A stretch of DNA of 64,000 nucleotides from Tigriopus japonicus (GCA_010645155.1 JAAGOF010000104.1:799499-863498), one strand, 5' to 3'. Counted from the stretch's first letter, positions 46,401-58,255 are shown. Translations and numbers: made by a program. The notes: generated by a model not told the origin, from the sequence alone.

Positions 46401-49400
46401 CATGTTGTTTATTGGTGGAAAGCACCTGCATACAGGCTACCATTTGATTATCAAAGCATTTCTGGAACGTGGCAAGTACATCACATTGATCCAAAAAGTT
46501 TTGAGCTCATGTTCAAGTTTGAAAATTCTGTTAGAAGCGATTTGTTATCCTATTTTCCTTGTTGTTTGTCCAAAGTAGAACTTCGTGGAATAATATTTGA
46601 TTATCAAAATGCTTCCCTCTCCAATGAATAGGCCCAGAGAATATTCAGGTGCTGCCACATTTTTAAATATCATATTATCAACGTATTGTTCCTTCCCAAT
46701 TTCTTTGGAGGACCAATGTAATATGAAACTCGGAACAAATAGGTAAATAGAACCTAACCGCACTATTCCAGTTTCAATTATCGCTGTGTTGTGCATTTTA
46801 ATAAGTATGCAGGTACACCTTTTAGCGTTATCTAGTGTTGTTATTATTATCGGTCTTTTTCCAATCAATCCTCGTCGGTTATTCGGTAAACGAGAGTTTT
46901 ATGACTGTGAGTCATTTCATTGGATATGCTCCACTTCATGTGCATTTGCTTCCCCTCATTACCTTTGATTGCTTGCATGGACTTGCAACGTGTCCAATGT
47001 GTCCCGGCAAAAAAGGTCACTATGCTTGGATAATCTAAGACGGGGATCGGCAACCGGTGGGCCGCGGCCCACATGTGGGCCCAAGGATGGTCGTTAGTGG
47101 GCCCAGGCGATATGGGGAAACTACAAAACAGTGGGCCCGCGAGCCATCCATAGTTCTGTTCTCGTGGGCCCCAAGCTCTTTGATCGTTAATTTGTGGGCC
47201 CTTGACAACACGTAGTCAAATTGGTGGGCCATGACCTAAAAACGGTTGCCGACCCCTGATCTAAGAGGTCCATGATCTTTCTCTAAGTTATAAAAGATTG
47301 ATTCAAGAGTACTTTTTGGAGAAACGCCAGCTAACTCTTATGGGAAAATCTTGTTCTTGAAAGAAAAACATTGACACCAAGCAATTAGTATCTTTCCACG
47401 CACATGGAGATTGGGCATTGCCTAAGGGGGACAAATTGACAATTATCTTGGGGCTGTACACCATGATTTGAAGTAAAAACAAATTTGTTGAGCACTATTA
47501 TCAAGGTTTATCGATGTACCCCAGCAGCTCCTTTTTGGTTATAGATTGAATCCTTGGTCATTTTTTGTTAAACAAGGAGAAACACTCAGATCATCAGGTA
47601 TGTAAATTAGATTTGGTTGTTTTCTCTGATGCTTGTTCATCAGTTTTTCAACACTCGATCAAAGAAGTCAATCCAGTGCATTTGGAATCAAATTACGATT
47701 AATTGAAAGAACAAATACGGAACGGCTCATTTAAGCATACAATGACCTTGTTAGGTCAGAGAGTTCTTTTGTTCTTTAAGGTAACTTGCATTCTCCAAAG
47801 ACATAATAAATGGATCGTTCTACTCCTTAAATAGCTAAGAAGGTCCCTTATGACCCTCAAGGCCTTGTTGTCTGTGTCTTAAGAATAAAAGGCCGTCTCT
47901 CATAGAAGCTGAAGATCGAACCACCACAAGGTTTTTTGGTCGGAATTGTTGTTACGAAGTTGGATTTTCAGACATGATCATGTCTGAATCAGCTTTGAAA
48001 AGATTATTCATCATCAGTCTATAAGGCATTTGCATTTATTTGTACCTTCAACTCTCTTACCAAACCCAAAGTCAAGTGGTCCCCCCTTAGTGCTTTGATA
48101 AGTTAGTCTCAAAACAGTTGCTGAGGTAACATACACTAAACATTTTTCAACTATGGCGTCGTAATAAGATTTCGGTAGAACAACTGGCCCAATCAAATGT
48201 GTTAATCAGGGTCAATTGCTGATAACTTACTCGCCAACTGAAATCATTAATTTTCAAGCAACGTCCTCGGCTCATCAACTATTTGACTAAGGCTCACACG
48301 CACAAATTTGCAGACATTAATAATAATCGAAAATCAGATCTGAGCGAAAGGCTCAATTTCTTTGAAGATGATTTTGTCTACATTTCCTATTTGAACCATT
48401 TGAACGCGCTGAAGATATCTCATTCCAATCATTCTCAGACATAGTTTAACCCCCGTTTTAAAGGAACTTGCCAAACTCGCAAGGAGGGATTTCGGTAATT
48501 TAATAGAGCTTTTCAATAACATACTGTAAGTCTTCCAAAGGCAGTAAAGAAAATGAACCAAGGTTTAGCAAAGTAGAGCTGAGCTGCGAAAAATTTCAGC
48601 AGAGCCCTTCCGTAACTAGACTTCACCGGGTTGATTTCCAGCAATTTGGCCTTGATACAATCTTAGATGCCAGTTATTGGCAAGCAAGAAATCATCTCTT
48701 TTGTCATCTTTTTTCAACTGCGACCCTTTCTCCTAAGTGAGTGACTTGTATGTAAGCAAAACGATGCCAGTTTCAATTAGGGCTGACGATTTTCTCGAAC
48801 ATTTCAATTCTCGAGAATGAGAAATTCTCGAGAATTCGAGAAAAATTCTCGAGAATTCTCGAGAATTTGAGAAAAAGTGAAAATAGCGAAAAATATGTAC
48901 ATTCAAAGCTTCCAAAGAACTTGAAATTGTTTTTTTTTTTAAGTTTATACCAAAATCAATATGAACATAAGTGTGAAAAACAATGATTGGACCTCACGGG
49001 CAATAATATCTGAAATTTCATTTCTGACATTTCTGAAACGTTCTACTGACATTGTTAAAACTTCGGACATTTTCGCATTTTTGGTCAGCTGTAATTTTCA
49101 AAACCGGGGTTTCTTGTACACACCACCACAGCCATTAGAATCTCGAAAAAAATCAGACACAGAATCTTGCCTCGAATCTGGACAGAGAAGATTTTGTTTG
49201 GGCTGGTTCACGAGTTATTTTCTTGTTCGAATGCACCATAAAGATGTTTATAAAGTTTCAAACATTGCTCATGGCTCCTATTGTTCTTTTACTTGAAACT
49301 TTTGTTTTGAATGAAACAGTTTTGCCATCAATTCCAAAATATAACCTAGAGTAATCTAATAAAAAATTCTCGAAAATTCTCGAGAATTCGGAAAAATTCT

Positions 49401-52400
49401 CGAGAATTTTCGATCCTCGATTTTTTCGAGAAATTCTCGAGAATTCTCGAGCGAGAATTCTCGAGAATCAGCCCTAGTTTCAATAAGCTAGTCGTCTAGG
49501 AAAGTGACTTACGATTTGCCCAAAACTAGCATCATAGATCACGTTCTGGCAACCATGCTGGAAATCAAAAAAGATGAGCCTGGTAATGCAAGGTCTCCGT
49601 TGATATTTTTTTTGCGTTATTTGCTCAAATGAACTTAATTCAACTAGAAGTCAACTTAAACCTAGAAGTTTTTTGGTGGTAATTTTGTAATTTTCCGGAT
49701 CAACTGTAATCAGACAAACTCAACATCTCCTTAATCAGTCACCCTGAAACAAACAAATTCTAGAGGAGAGGCCATTGTCGTCAATTTGTCTGCCTTGTTT
49801 GCTACTGAGACTGGACAAAGTTGCCCATATATAAGTTTCGTGAAAAAGCAAATATTTCCGACGAATATCGTAAAATACTTGCACAAAAAAGTGGAAGATA
49901 ATGGTACAAACGAAAGTAAGCAAGACATATTCGTAATGCCAAATCCTAAAATGTGCAAATAAATGGTTGCTAAATGTAGAAAATCAACTACATTGAGCAC
50001 CTTAGCATAAGAGAGAAGCAAACCGTAGGCAGGAGGCCACAGGCTGAAAACTTTAAGTTTTTCCAAAATTTGTCTTTTATGAATACGTTTGTTTCCACTC
50101 TATAGACCTCTATGTAACAAATCTAGTTCATGACAAGGAGTCGCGTGGATTCAAAAAGTAATGCCTCTTATTTCTTTCAGTTGATGCTTAGCTTTTAATG
50201 CCAGACAAACTGGGAGATGGCACATTTTTTTTTTGTTCCTTTAGGCTAGCCTGGGATATTTCGTTCAAAGGGGAGAAAGTTTCTCATCCCAGAAATTAGT
50301 GGAGAAAGACCGCATTTGTTTCAAAGCGACCAACTTTCCGCCGACCTCCAAAATTAATGGAGGATCAAAGTTTTGCAAATGGCAGCAACTTTTTACCTTT
50401 GGCGGGCTAATTTTAAATCAGAAAATTGATATCGAGTTGTTTAAGTTTGCCGGCTTCATGCATCTCTACGTTTTCTAGTATTTCAATGGTCATGGTTATT
50501 GTTCAAAATGAGAATCCTAGTACTACCTCTATTATCTGTTATATCCACAAAATGTGGAAAATTGATGGGACGGTCCTTGTGAAGACACTTTTTAAGTTTT
50601 CGAAAAAAATCGAAGATATCTTCAAAAGTTTTTCTACCTTAAAATTAGAGAGTTTTGTTGCCCTCATCATGGCCGATTATCCGCCTTTGAAATTTCAGTT
50701 TTCTCTTTTTTAATTGTTTTAATCAGAATGATCTTTGATATAACTTTGATTTTTATCTAGAAATATGTAATTGACCACTTGCTCGATTTTAGTTAGAAAG
50801 AATCATTTTTTTATGTATAGAACTATAACATTTACAAGGGATCGTCTTGAATTTACTGAATATCACATATTAATTCTTAACACAAACACTTCCAAACAGA
50901 ATCAGTAGGTGTATGTTTGTTTTTGTTCGCACGTTTCTTTTGTTTCAAGTCTTCATGATCCCCAATTTTAAGGATCGTCAGACCTTTGACTTGTTGGGTT
51001 TCAGAGCCATTTGGGAGAAAACCGAAACCGATTTGAGTGCCCTTACAAATTGTAGGGATCCCTCTCGATGGGCCTTACCTTATCATTTCGCGAAAATCGG
51101 TCCAATTTTGTAGAGTTACGATTTGAAAGAGGCTCCAGGGAAATATCGACCAAAAATCCTTGCTGTAACGGCCAATTTCAAATAGAGGAACGACCAAGTT
51201 TTTCGTCTCCTTGAACAGATTGGATCTTGATTTAACTTCAATCCTCTGCAAATACAAGTGTTTGTGAACTTCCCCTATTTTTGTGCATGTGGGCACGTTG
51301 TTTATTGAGTTGGAGAATTTCGTTTTTTAACCTCAGACAATGGGGAACTATTTTCAGGTCCAATGACCAGATAATCATGATTGGAAATGCGAAATCTCTT
51401 GGCTACTTTGAATTTAGCACTATGCCAGGGAAATGAGTTATCAATTGAATGTATGTAATCATAATAAAACCCATGACTTGGGAAGATCGTTTCTCTCCCA
51501 AGAGCTCTATTGTGCATCACATTCAAGTGGATTTATTCATCGACAAATTGGTCAGTGGTAAAAAAGTTCACAAAACTACGTGGGTCATTCAGACAAGAGG
51601 GAGACTGGGCCTGTAACTCGCCAATAAGTGCACTTTTTAGCTATTTGAATAAAACTTGAAATCAAGATTTATCTCTTTTGAGCAGATGTTATTATATGTG
51701 TTATGTTGTTAGGCAACTCTGTTCAAGTTTATGATTTAATTAGACAAGGTATGTTGGGCGACCCCTGCACGTTTTTCAAAATCGACTTCAAGAGAAAGAA
51801 ACACGTCAAAATCCATGTTGTTGTAAAGTTAAGTCGTTGTTCAACCACCCATGACGATATTTGATGAACATTTGGGGCAAAAATGTGGAAGCTTTTTATT
51901 TGAAACGTTTTGGTTAGGCAGTGTAATTGATTTTTGACTTGTTGCTCGCTTTTGACGCTTATTTTCTATGTATACAGGGGTCGCCCAACATACCTTGTCT
52001 AATTAAATCATAAACTTGAACAGAGTTGCCTAACAACATAACACATATAATAACATCTGCTCAAAAGAGATAAATCTTGATTTCAACTATTATTCAAATA
52101 GCTAAAAAGTTCATTTATTGACGAGTTACAGGCCCGGTCTCCCTCTTGTCTGAATGCCCCACGTATCCCTGATCAACCAACCATGCTATCCAGATCTACC
52201 AACAATAACAGAGGCTAGTTTTTTAGACGCAAAAGATCGATCTCAAGGTCGTACTTAAGTACTCGAAGTCTGATCTTGAGATCGATCTTTGCGTCTAAAA
52301 AACTAGCCTCCGGTTTGAGGACCAAATTTCGTGTACTTGTTAGTTGTATGTATTAAATCTCAGATTTATTTGTTTACATGGAATCACATTCCTTGTAGTG

Positions 52401-54322
52401 GTAGTAAAAAGTATGCCACTAACCCCCCAAAAAATCGTGTTATCCTTAATCTTTTGTCTAATGTTTTAAAACCTTGGAAGCAAGTCAATTTCAATCCGAT
52501 TTCAGTCAAAATTTAAGTATTACCGTTTCTTCGAAATCGTCCAGATGAATTTGAGCATTCTCTTAAAAAATGGTAGCCAGGGTATTTGAAGCTTATTTGT
52601 AAACTCGTATTGGTCTTATTTACCACAGGAAAACGTTTGTTATCTATTGGACTTCAATCATGAAATTCGAGTTACAAAAGGAATCTATTATCGATCAGCT
52701 TCCAAACTACGTACATAACGATCCTTGATGTGCCTCATATCAATTAACATTCAGATTAATCGATCTTTTTTGAAGCGAGCATGTCTCGCGCATAAAATAA
52801 ACATGGATATGGGTACATTTTCATTAAATATCCATCGTTCAATCAGGGGAAAGTAGACTTCTACGCTTACTCCTAATTGGACCCAAATTTAGCCATTATC
52901 CTAGTAAATTCCGAGGTCTCCTGATTGTTGGTTCCCTTGTAATAAATATACTCTAGAACAATTTTCAAGCCACTAAAATTGCAGATTTTTTCATCAAAAT
53001 TGTGACTTGTACGATGTTTTTGAAAATATTAATGCTTAAAACATGAGGAGTTAAGTTGTTTCGCCAAAATCCCAATATAATTTGACATGCCGCAAACAGA
53101 TGCTTATTTCATTTTTTCATTCTTTTAAATTTCATGCTTACTTTCTGTAAAGTCATTTTGTTTAGATTTCTGGCTATAAATATTTTGAGCCCTCTTTGAC
53201 CTTTAAAATTTGTTTTTATCATGTATACCAATAGTCACATATTCAATTTTAGAAGATTCATTGAAAGTTATTTTTCTCCAATATAAATATGGATTAAACC
53301 AACTTTAAAGAAAACCAACCAACCTACCTACCTACCTTTGGAACAAAAACCTTAGTTTTCTAGAATGCGCCTTTTTGTTCTTTCAGATTCTCCGGCCAAG
53401 AGGACTTTCTGATTCCAAACTTAATTCACTTCAAGGTCAACTAAAAGAAAGAACCACCGAGATGCTCGGTGATCCAGTCGTTTACGATCTCATAGATTTT
53501 TGTTGCGAGTTCCTTTCCGAGAACAATGTTCCCTCATCCGTGTGTTCCATTTGTCTTTATGATATCACCGATTTGGATTCGTTCGTGAAGACCCATTGCT
53601 TCCATTACTTTCATTCTCTTTGCTTGGGCAAGTACACGAGCAATTGTATCAACGCCCACGATGAATTTCTTCGCGAGAACCCGCCCATTCCGGGAATGAA
53701 TCAGGAGGCGGAACGTCAACTCAAACTAGTCTGTCCCGTGTGTCGAGAAGAGCTTCAAGATGTCAAACTGGAGCTTTGGTTGGATTCACCTCCCCCTAAT
53801 TTGGAGTGCGATGAGGATGAGAAGTTTGTCAGAACGCCAGACATCCGAAAATTGCAAGCAGATATGCAAAAGCTCTTCCTCAGACAGGTTGAACAAGGCA
53901 GTATTATAAATGCAAATTCCACTGAAAAAGACATTTTTGTTCTCGGGAGCGCTTCGGTTCCTACTAGTTTGGAGGAATCATCGGAACTCTTGGATTCTCG
54001 GAGAGGTTCTGTTCGTCAAGAAAGAACATTGGAAGAGACGAAGAAACCTTATGGTAATCATACCGAAAGAGGAAAAACTCATTCCTTGCATTCCAAAGAG
54101 GGAAGAAATTTGCATTGGAAATCAAGGGGACAACGTCAGCGATTCCCAGCAGCTGGTTCCAGCAAGTCGAAAGATTTGGATCAACCTCAAAAGGACCCTA
54201 AATTTGAGGGAGAAGAACAACAACAAGAGCAGGAATCAAAGGGTAGAAGAGGGCACCATCGCGGTTATCACCGAGGTCGAGGGCGAGGACGGCGAGGTCA
54301 GCATGGGAAAACCGTTTTGTGA
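43486..54322 (+). CDS. RNF25: RNF25-type RING E3 ubiquitin ligase with RWD domain
   Basis: Two exons, 43486-43713 and 53387-54322, joined in phase 0 across a 9,673-bp intron, give 387 residues. The N-terminal RWD domain spans about 1-115, with LDLRPHTASDAEKQYVALTL and YPDQAPKIA running straight on to ILRPRGLSDSKL, as in human RNF25, so no middle exon is needed. The C3H2C3 RING is complete: Cys129, Cys132, Cys147, His149, His152, Cys155, Cys192, Cys195. As in RNF25, the gap between the zinc sites is long (36 residues) and charged. The C-terminus is low-complexity and ends in an Arg/Gly-rich stretch (HRGYHRGRGRGRRG), which may bind RNA. RNF25 works with E2 enzymes in ubiquitination, including at stalled ribosomes. 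The start is the ATG before ASIHEALNDEL. Confidence 0.94.
44715..44757 (+). repeat. Short retrotransposon-tail-like repeat
   Basis: ATCAAATGAGACAAAAATC followed by TCGCAATAAACATTAT matches 58208-58242 (CCAATGAGATGAATTC, then TCGCAATAAACATTAT). The AATAAA inside and the ATT run that follows the second copy suggest a 3' end of a non-LTR element. Confidence 0.4.
47041..47258. mobile_element. hAT-type MITE, 218 bp
   Basis: Ends CGGGGATCGGCAACC and GGTTGCCGACCCCTG are inverted repeats. They are flanked by a perfect 8-bp duplication ATCTAAGA (47033-47040 and 47259-47266). The interior repeats GTGGGCCC/GGGCCCGC words and is much more GC-rich than its surroundings. CAGGGGTCGGCAACC followed by GGCCCGC-type words is a known hAT end style. 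Confidence 0.88.
48778..49476. mobile_element. hAT-type non-autonomous element, 699 bp
   Basis: Starts TAGGGCTGA and ends TCAGCCCTA, flanked by a perfect 8-bp duplication GTTTCAAT (48770-48777 and 49477-49484). Both subterminal regions are packed with the palindromic word TTCTCGAGAA, probably transposase-binding repeats. An open frame in the centre (48961-49296) has no recognisable transposase features. Confidence 0.88.
51579..52163. mobile_element. Long foldback element with TA target, 585 bp
   Basis: Arms of about 190 bp at each end are nearly perfect reverse complements, from CGTGGGTCATTCAGACAAG to GGGCGACCCCTG. TA lies on both sides (51577-51578, 52164-52165). The spacer of about 200 bp has no coding frame. 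It is a Tc1/mariner-like MITE by its target site. Confidence 0.75.
52212..52311. repeat. 100-bp hairpin
   Basis: Arms of about 38 bp, GAGGCTAGTTTTTTAGACGC onward, are mirrored with one or two mismatches, with a loop of about 25 bp. It lies only 48 bp from the 51579-52163 foldback but shares no sequence with it. Confidence 0.7.
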
Positions 54323-54531
54323 CATAAGGTTTTGGTTCTAAATTGGTCAACCTTAATGAAGCACTTAGCGTTTTATGTCAAGTTCAGTTGGAGGTGACCA
54401 TGGATTCGTCTTTTATGGCCCTGGCGAATTGTAGCATTATTTGCTTGTTCTAGATCATTGTTTCAGTATGGTTTTATACTAGGCCAAATTAATACATTCA
54501 GTTCTGATGTTTTATTGATGTCTAATCGATT

Positions 54532-54537
54532 AATAAA
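54532..54537 (+). terminator. RNF25: Poly(A) signal AATAAA of RNF25
   Basis: AATAAA 210 nt after the RNF25 stop codon, the first on this strand. Confidence 0.6.
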
Positions 54538-55199
54538 AAATTCTTCCCTTCCTGCATGTTCCAAATCAAGTTGATTGTCATTTTCTGTTTAAAAATGTTA
54601 TCGATTCTCGGTCAGATTGTGAGCCCTGTAATAACACTAAATATATGGTTGATTCTCGAGTATGTACTTCGAAAGTGGAACGCTTTTGGGATCCCGAAAG
54701 TACAGGAATCTGTCCAAGTAATTTTATGAAGCCTTTAATATGCCCTAGGTCTCACCGTCCGACCAAAACTATGATGTATAGGCTGTAAGATGTACGAGAG
54801 GCATTCAAACTTAACAAAGGAGCAATTGTAAGGAATTTTTGTACTTCTTTACTCCAGATGATGCGATTTTTGCCTGATAATTACTGTCATTCTTCAAGGC
54901 GTACCACGTATTCTAACCACGAAAATACAGTTAACAATCGCAATTTTTCCTTAAAGATACAGGGGGCGCCACTCAAAATCGGACAAAGGTTTGATAAAGG
55001 CCAGCAACGCCAATTTCAATTTTAGCGCCAAGAACCCCAAATCCAGCTCATAGGCCAATCACTTGATGGTATTTTGAGGGGATTTGGAGACTTAGCTGTT
55101 TTAGTAAGAAAAAAGGCAGCCAAAAAAGATTTTCGTGAAAGATCATGACATTGTTCATCCTAGGCTTGTCTGTGAGGACCATTACTTCAAGACTTCTTG

Positions 55200-55550
55200 A
55201 AGCAAAATCAACCAGATCTTAATCCAAGTACTTTACTAGTTAGTTTAGTGGTTAGATTAGGAAGGTTAAAAAATGTGGCTTCCTTGCTGCAGCCTTTAAA
55301 GCTGCAAGAACTAAAATTCCAGAAGAGCAGGTGCGGATCATTTGCTCTTGTGCAGAGAGGTTTTCAAGACCGTGGTTAAAAGCAAGGGCCTCTATGTCGA
55401 ATAACTTAATAATAGATCGGTTAAAAATTGTTGCAATCAACATCATTTGTAACAAAGGCTTTGCAAGAGCCTGTAGGAGACCTGGGATCGAACCCATGAA
55501 TCCGAACATAGCTCGGTCGCGCTCTAAACAATTGCGCTACCACCATCTAT
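55200..55550 (-). repeat. tRNA-headed SINE-like repeat
   Basis: On the minus strand, 55550-55478 has a GTGGTAGCGCAATTG box A region with a GCGC..GCGC D-stem, an anticodon-like hairpin (CCGA..TCGG) and box B GGGTTCGATCCC. No acceptor stem pairs. The body would run on toward 55200, including the CAAAGCCTTTG and GCTGCAGCAAGG words. The head differs from the one at 870. Confidence 0.5.
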
Positions 55551-55806
55551 CTCCCTTTGTTCAATTGTGGTCTTTTTTAAGCACACAACTTTTCAAGTGT
55601 GAGGAAATGGCTACACAATAAAATGAAATAGAAATGCCAAACTTCTGTAAGCTTTGAACTAGCATGCACTCCACGTCTTTTGCACGCACTCGACGTCTTG
55701 AACTTGGCGAGTCTATAACATAATGGAATATTATTTGTCATGTCCCTCTCTGAGCCAAACTACCGCCCTGAACGTCTTGATATCAATGTGTAAACTTGCA
55801 CGCACC

Positions 55807-56209
55807 TACCGGGTGATCCATCAGAAACGGAACAGGAAACCATGTCCGTAACTTGGAAATGGTTAATCTCACAAAAAAATGTATGAAGCTCAAAAAGACG
55901 TGGCAGATTACAATTCTTAAGATACAAATGGTTTTATTCCCTTGAACTCGCTTTATTTTCGATTTCAGCCAATTTTCAGTGCGGAAAAAAAATATCAGAG
56001 TCATGAACGCTGTTTTCAAAAATGACACTTCACGGGAAAAATCGTCGTGGCTTAATATTGAACTTGGGTGAAATTGCTTTTTCTGACTCTTCAAGGCAAG
56101 AGTTAGTTGGTCACTAATCATATCCAATAAAAGAAAGGTTCTTTTCTGGTTTCAATGACGAGTTAAAAACGATATAATTAAGTGTTCCGTTTCTTTTTAA
56201 ACACCCGGT
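55807..56209. mobile_element. Inverted-ended MITE, about 400 bp
   Basis: Left ACCGGGTGATCCATCAGAAAC and right GTTTCTTTTTAAACACCCGGT are inverted repeats with several mismatches, both next to AACGGAACA. A CGGGTGTTTAAAAA-type end suggests a Tc1/mariner relative. No perfect target duplication. Confidence 0.5.
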
Positions 56210-57761
56210 TTTCCTCCTTTGGGTCTCAACTCATGCTGCTTCAACTGCAATCAAGTGATCTCTGTTGCCCATGTCTAGGGCCATGACAATTTTCGTGTAT
56301 TCTGTTATGTTTTTAACATATCATTTGAAATTGTGACCCACACCAAGGATTTTAATCATGATGTTAAATCTAATGTTTCACTAATTCTGCATGGGCTACT
56401 CTAATTCTGCCTAACCCTGTACATCACTGACCTATATCGATAAAAGTTATCACAAAACTTTCGCGACAAAGTGTCTTTTCATTGGCAGTTACGTACTTGC
56501 AATTTTTTTCTTGACTTAGAAATCTGTTTTTTGGGGGGGATTGTGGTAAAAATGGTTGCTAGAGGAGTGATAAAAAAGAAAAAAAGCACATTTTAGCATT
56601 AAATTCATATTCTGAGACTCTATCTAAGCCATTACTCAATTGCTGTCATTCTTCAAAACGTACCACGTATTCTAGACACAAAAATTCAGTTGACAATCGC
56701 AGTTATTCCCTGAACATACACTTTCCTGAAAAACTTTGCTCGCTCCTTTGATAGTATTTAATTCGAGGAAGAAGGCCGAAATATTTGAAAAGTGGAAAAT
56801 AATTTAGAATGGAATCTATAAACGGATGGTACATTTAAGCTCAGAGTCGCTTCAAGTTTTCCTCTGTGTTTTTACTCACTACTTTTTACCCACCCTATCT
56901 ACTGCAATAACCAAGATTTTCATCATCTCCCTCTACCCAACTGTATTTGTACTGCCTGTCAATCTCCTTTTCATTTCTTTCATGTGCACTGAAACCATTC
57001 TAGTCAACTCACCTGTGATACCACAATATAATTTGTCTATTGTAACGTTTTTTAACATTTGACAAGTCACTTCAACATTTATATGACGAAAACTTGAAAG
57101 TAACAGAGAAATGAACATTCAGTCAGTTAAGAAACTGTCCTTTCTAGTGAGGTAAAGTATGCGATGCGTGACAACAATAGCTAGTAGCTATTTCTTTTCA
57201 TCGTTATTTATATTGTCATCACAAAGACACTGTAATCTTTTTTCACTGGCTTTTGTTTGAAGGGCTTTATGATCGATTGATGACCGATAATGTAGATTTA
57301 CGATGATAATGAAAAGACGTCCTTGTTGTTTTCGTTTTTGTGTCAGGAGCCGTTCGCTTCTGTTAAAAGATGATCTCAAAATATGCGTTAGTTAGTATAT
57401 GCAATTAACATTGAGCCGAACAAATTTATTTCGGCATGTTTTACCTTAAAAAGAGAGTTTGTTGTCTACCAGTTTTTGACTTAATATTTTCTGTTACATA
57501 TTTAGTGTGCAAGAGGCAAAATCTAAAAAAAAAAATATTTGGGCAATTACTTTTGGTTAGGTTCTCTTTCACCTTATAACAAAATATGGTTTCATTCCCA
57601 TTACAGGATCTTTGAAATATTGCTTTTTTCAATTTTCCTGGAATTTTGATGTAAATGTGAAGGCTCAACATATTTGGCTTGCTTCACTAAACAAGCCTGT
57701 ACTATGAACCTTCGGCGTCAGGCATTCAATATTTCACCACCCAAAACAAATGGGATAGGTA

Positions 57762-57822
57762 TTGGTTTCGATTTACTTTATTTTCAAGCCCCACAGGGCT
57801 AAGTCATATAGACTTCTTGAAA
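57762..57822 (-). repeat. Retrotransposon 3'-tail-like repeat, copy 2
   Basis: Matches 41871-41965. On the minus strand it reads AAGTCTATATGACTTAGCCC, then GTGGGGCTTG and AAAATAAAGTAAATCGAAACC. Confidence 0.4.
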
Positions 57823-57867
57823 AATATATAGAAATATAATATATCATATGTTAATGTAGACAAAGGG

Positions 57868-58140
57868 TCCACGGTCCTCTATTAGGTACTCGGTCCACTT
57901 TTGGGTCCACAATCCTCCATTGGGCCCACAGTTCTTTTTTGGGTACCTATGGACGTTTGGATTAAATGGGTAGTGGGTCCTCTTTTGGGTAACCGGTCCT
58001 CTTTTTGGGTACACTGCCCTCTTTTTGGGTCCATGGTCTTCTTTTTTGGGTACATGGTTTTCATTTGGGTACACGGTCCTCTTTTGGGTACATGGTCCTC
58101 TTTTTGTGCACACGGTCCCCTTTTTTAGTACACGGTCCTC
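57868..58140. repeat. Degenerate minisatellite, about 20-22 bp unit
   Basis: A dozen or so imperfect units of the form GGGTACACGGTCCTCTTTTT follow one another. Read on the minus strand the frame stays open and repeats a YPKKRGP-like heptad. The varying unit length and the lack of flanking exon signals argue for a minisatellite rather than a gene. Confidence 0.75.
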
Positions 58141-58207
58141 TCTCTGAGAATGATTTTTTTTCCTTGAGGGGGAGTTAATATATCTATATCATGTATAGTA
58201 TTGTAAA

Positions 58208-58255
58208 TATCCAATGAGATGAATTCTCGCAATAAACATTATATTATTATTATTA
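58208..58255 (+). repeat. Retrotransposon-tail-like repeat with ATT run
   Basis: CCAATGAGATGAATTCTCG, AATAAACATTAT and then an ATT microsatellite; matches 44715-44757. Confidence 0.4.

Larger units (their letters stand above)
43714..53386. other. RNF25: RNF25 intron, 9.7 kb, transposon-rich
   Basis: Contains two hAT-like elements (47041-47258, 48778-49476), a long foldback (51579-52163), a hairpin (52212-52311), a retrotransposon-like tail near 44739-44755 and a CCTA/CCAA microsatellite just before exon 2 (about 53316-53338). No exon or nested gene was recognised. Confidence 0.6.

Noticed and set aside
48961..49296. 111-codon frame inside the 699-bp hAT element as a possible transposase remnant
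   Set aside because: No catalytic or zinc-finger pattern is visible, and the element is far too short to be autonomous.
55478..55550. Functional tRNA gene
   Set aside because: D and anticodon stems form, but no acceptor stem does and the base before the anticodon is not T; better seen as a SINE head.
55783..56127. 114-codon minus-strand frame in the inverted-ended element
   Set aside because: Extends beyond the element end and has no recognisable helix-turn-helix or DDE pattern.
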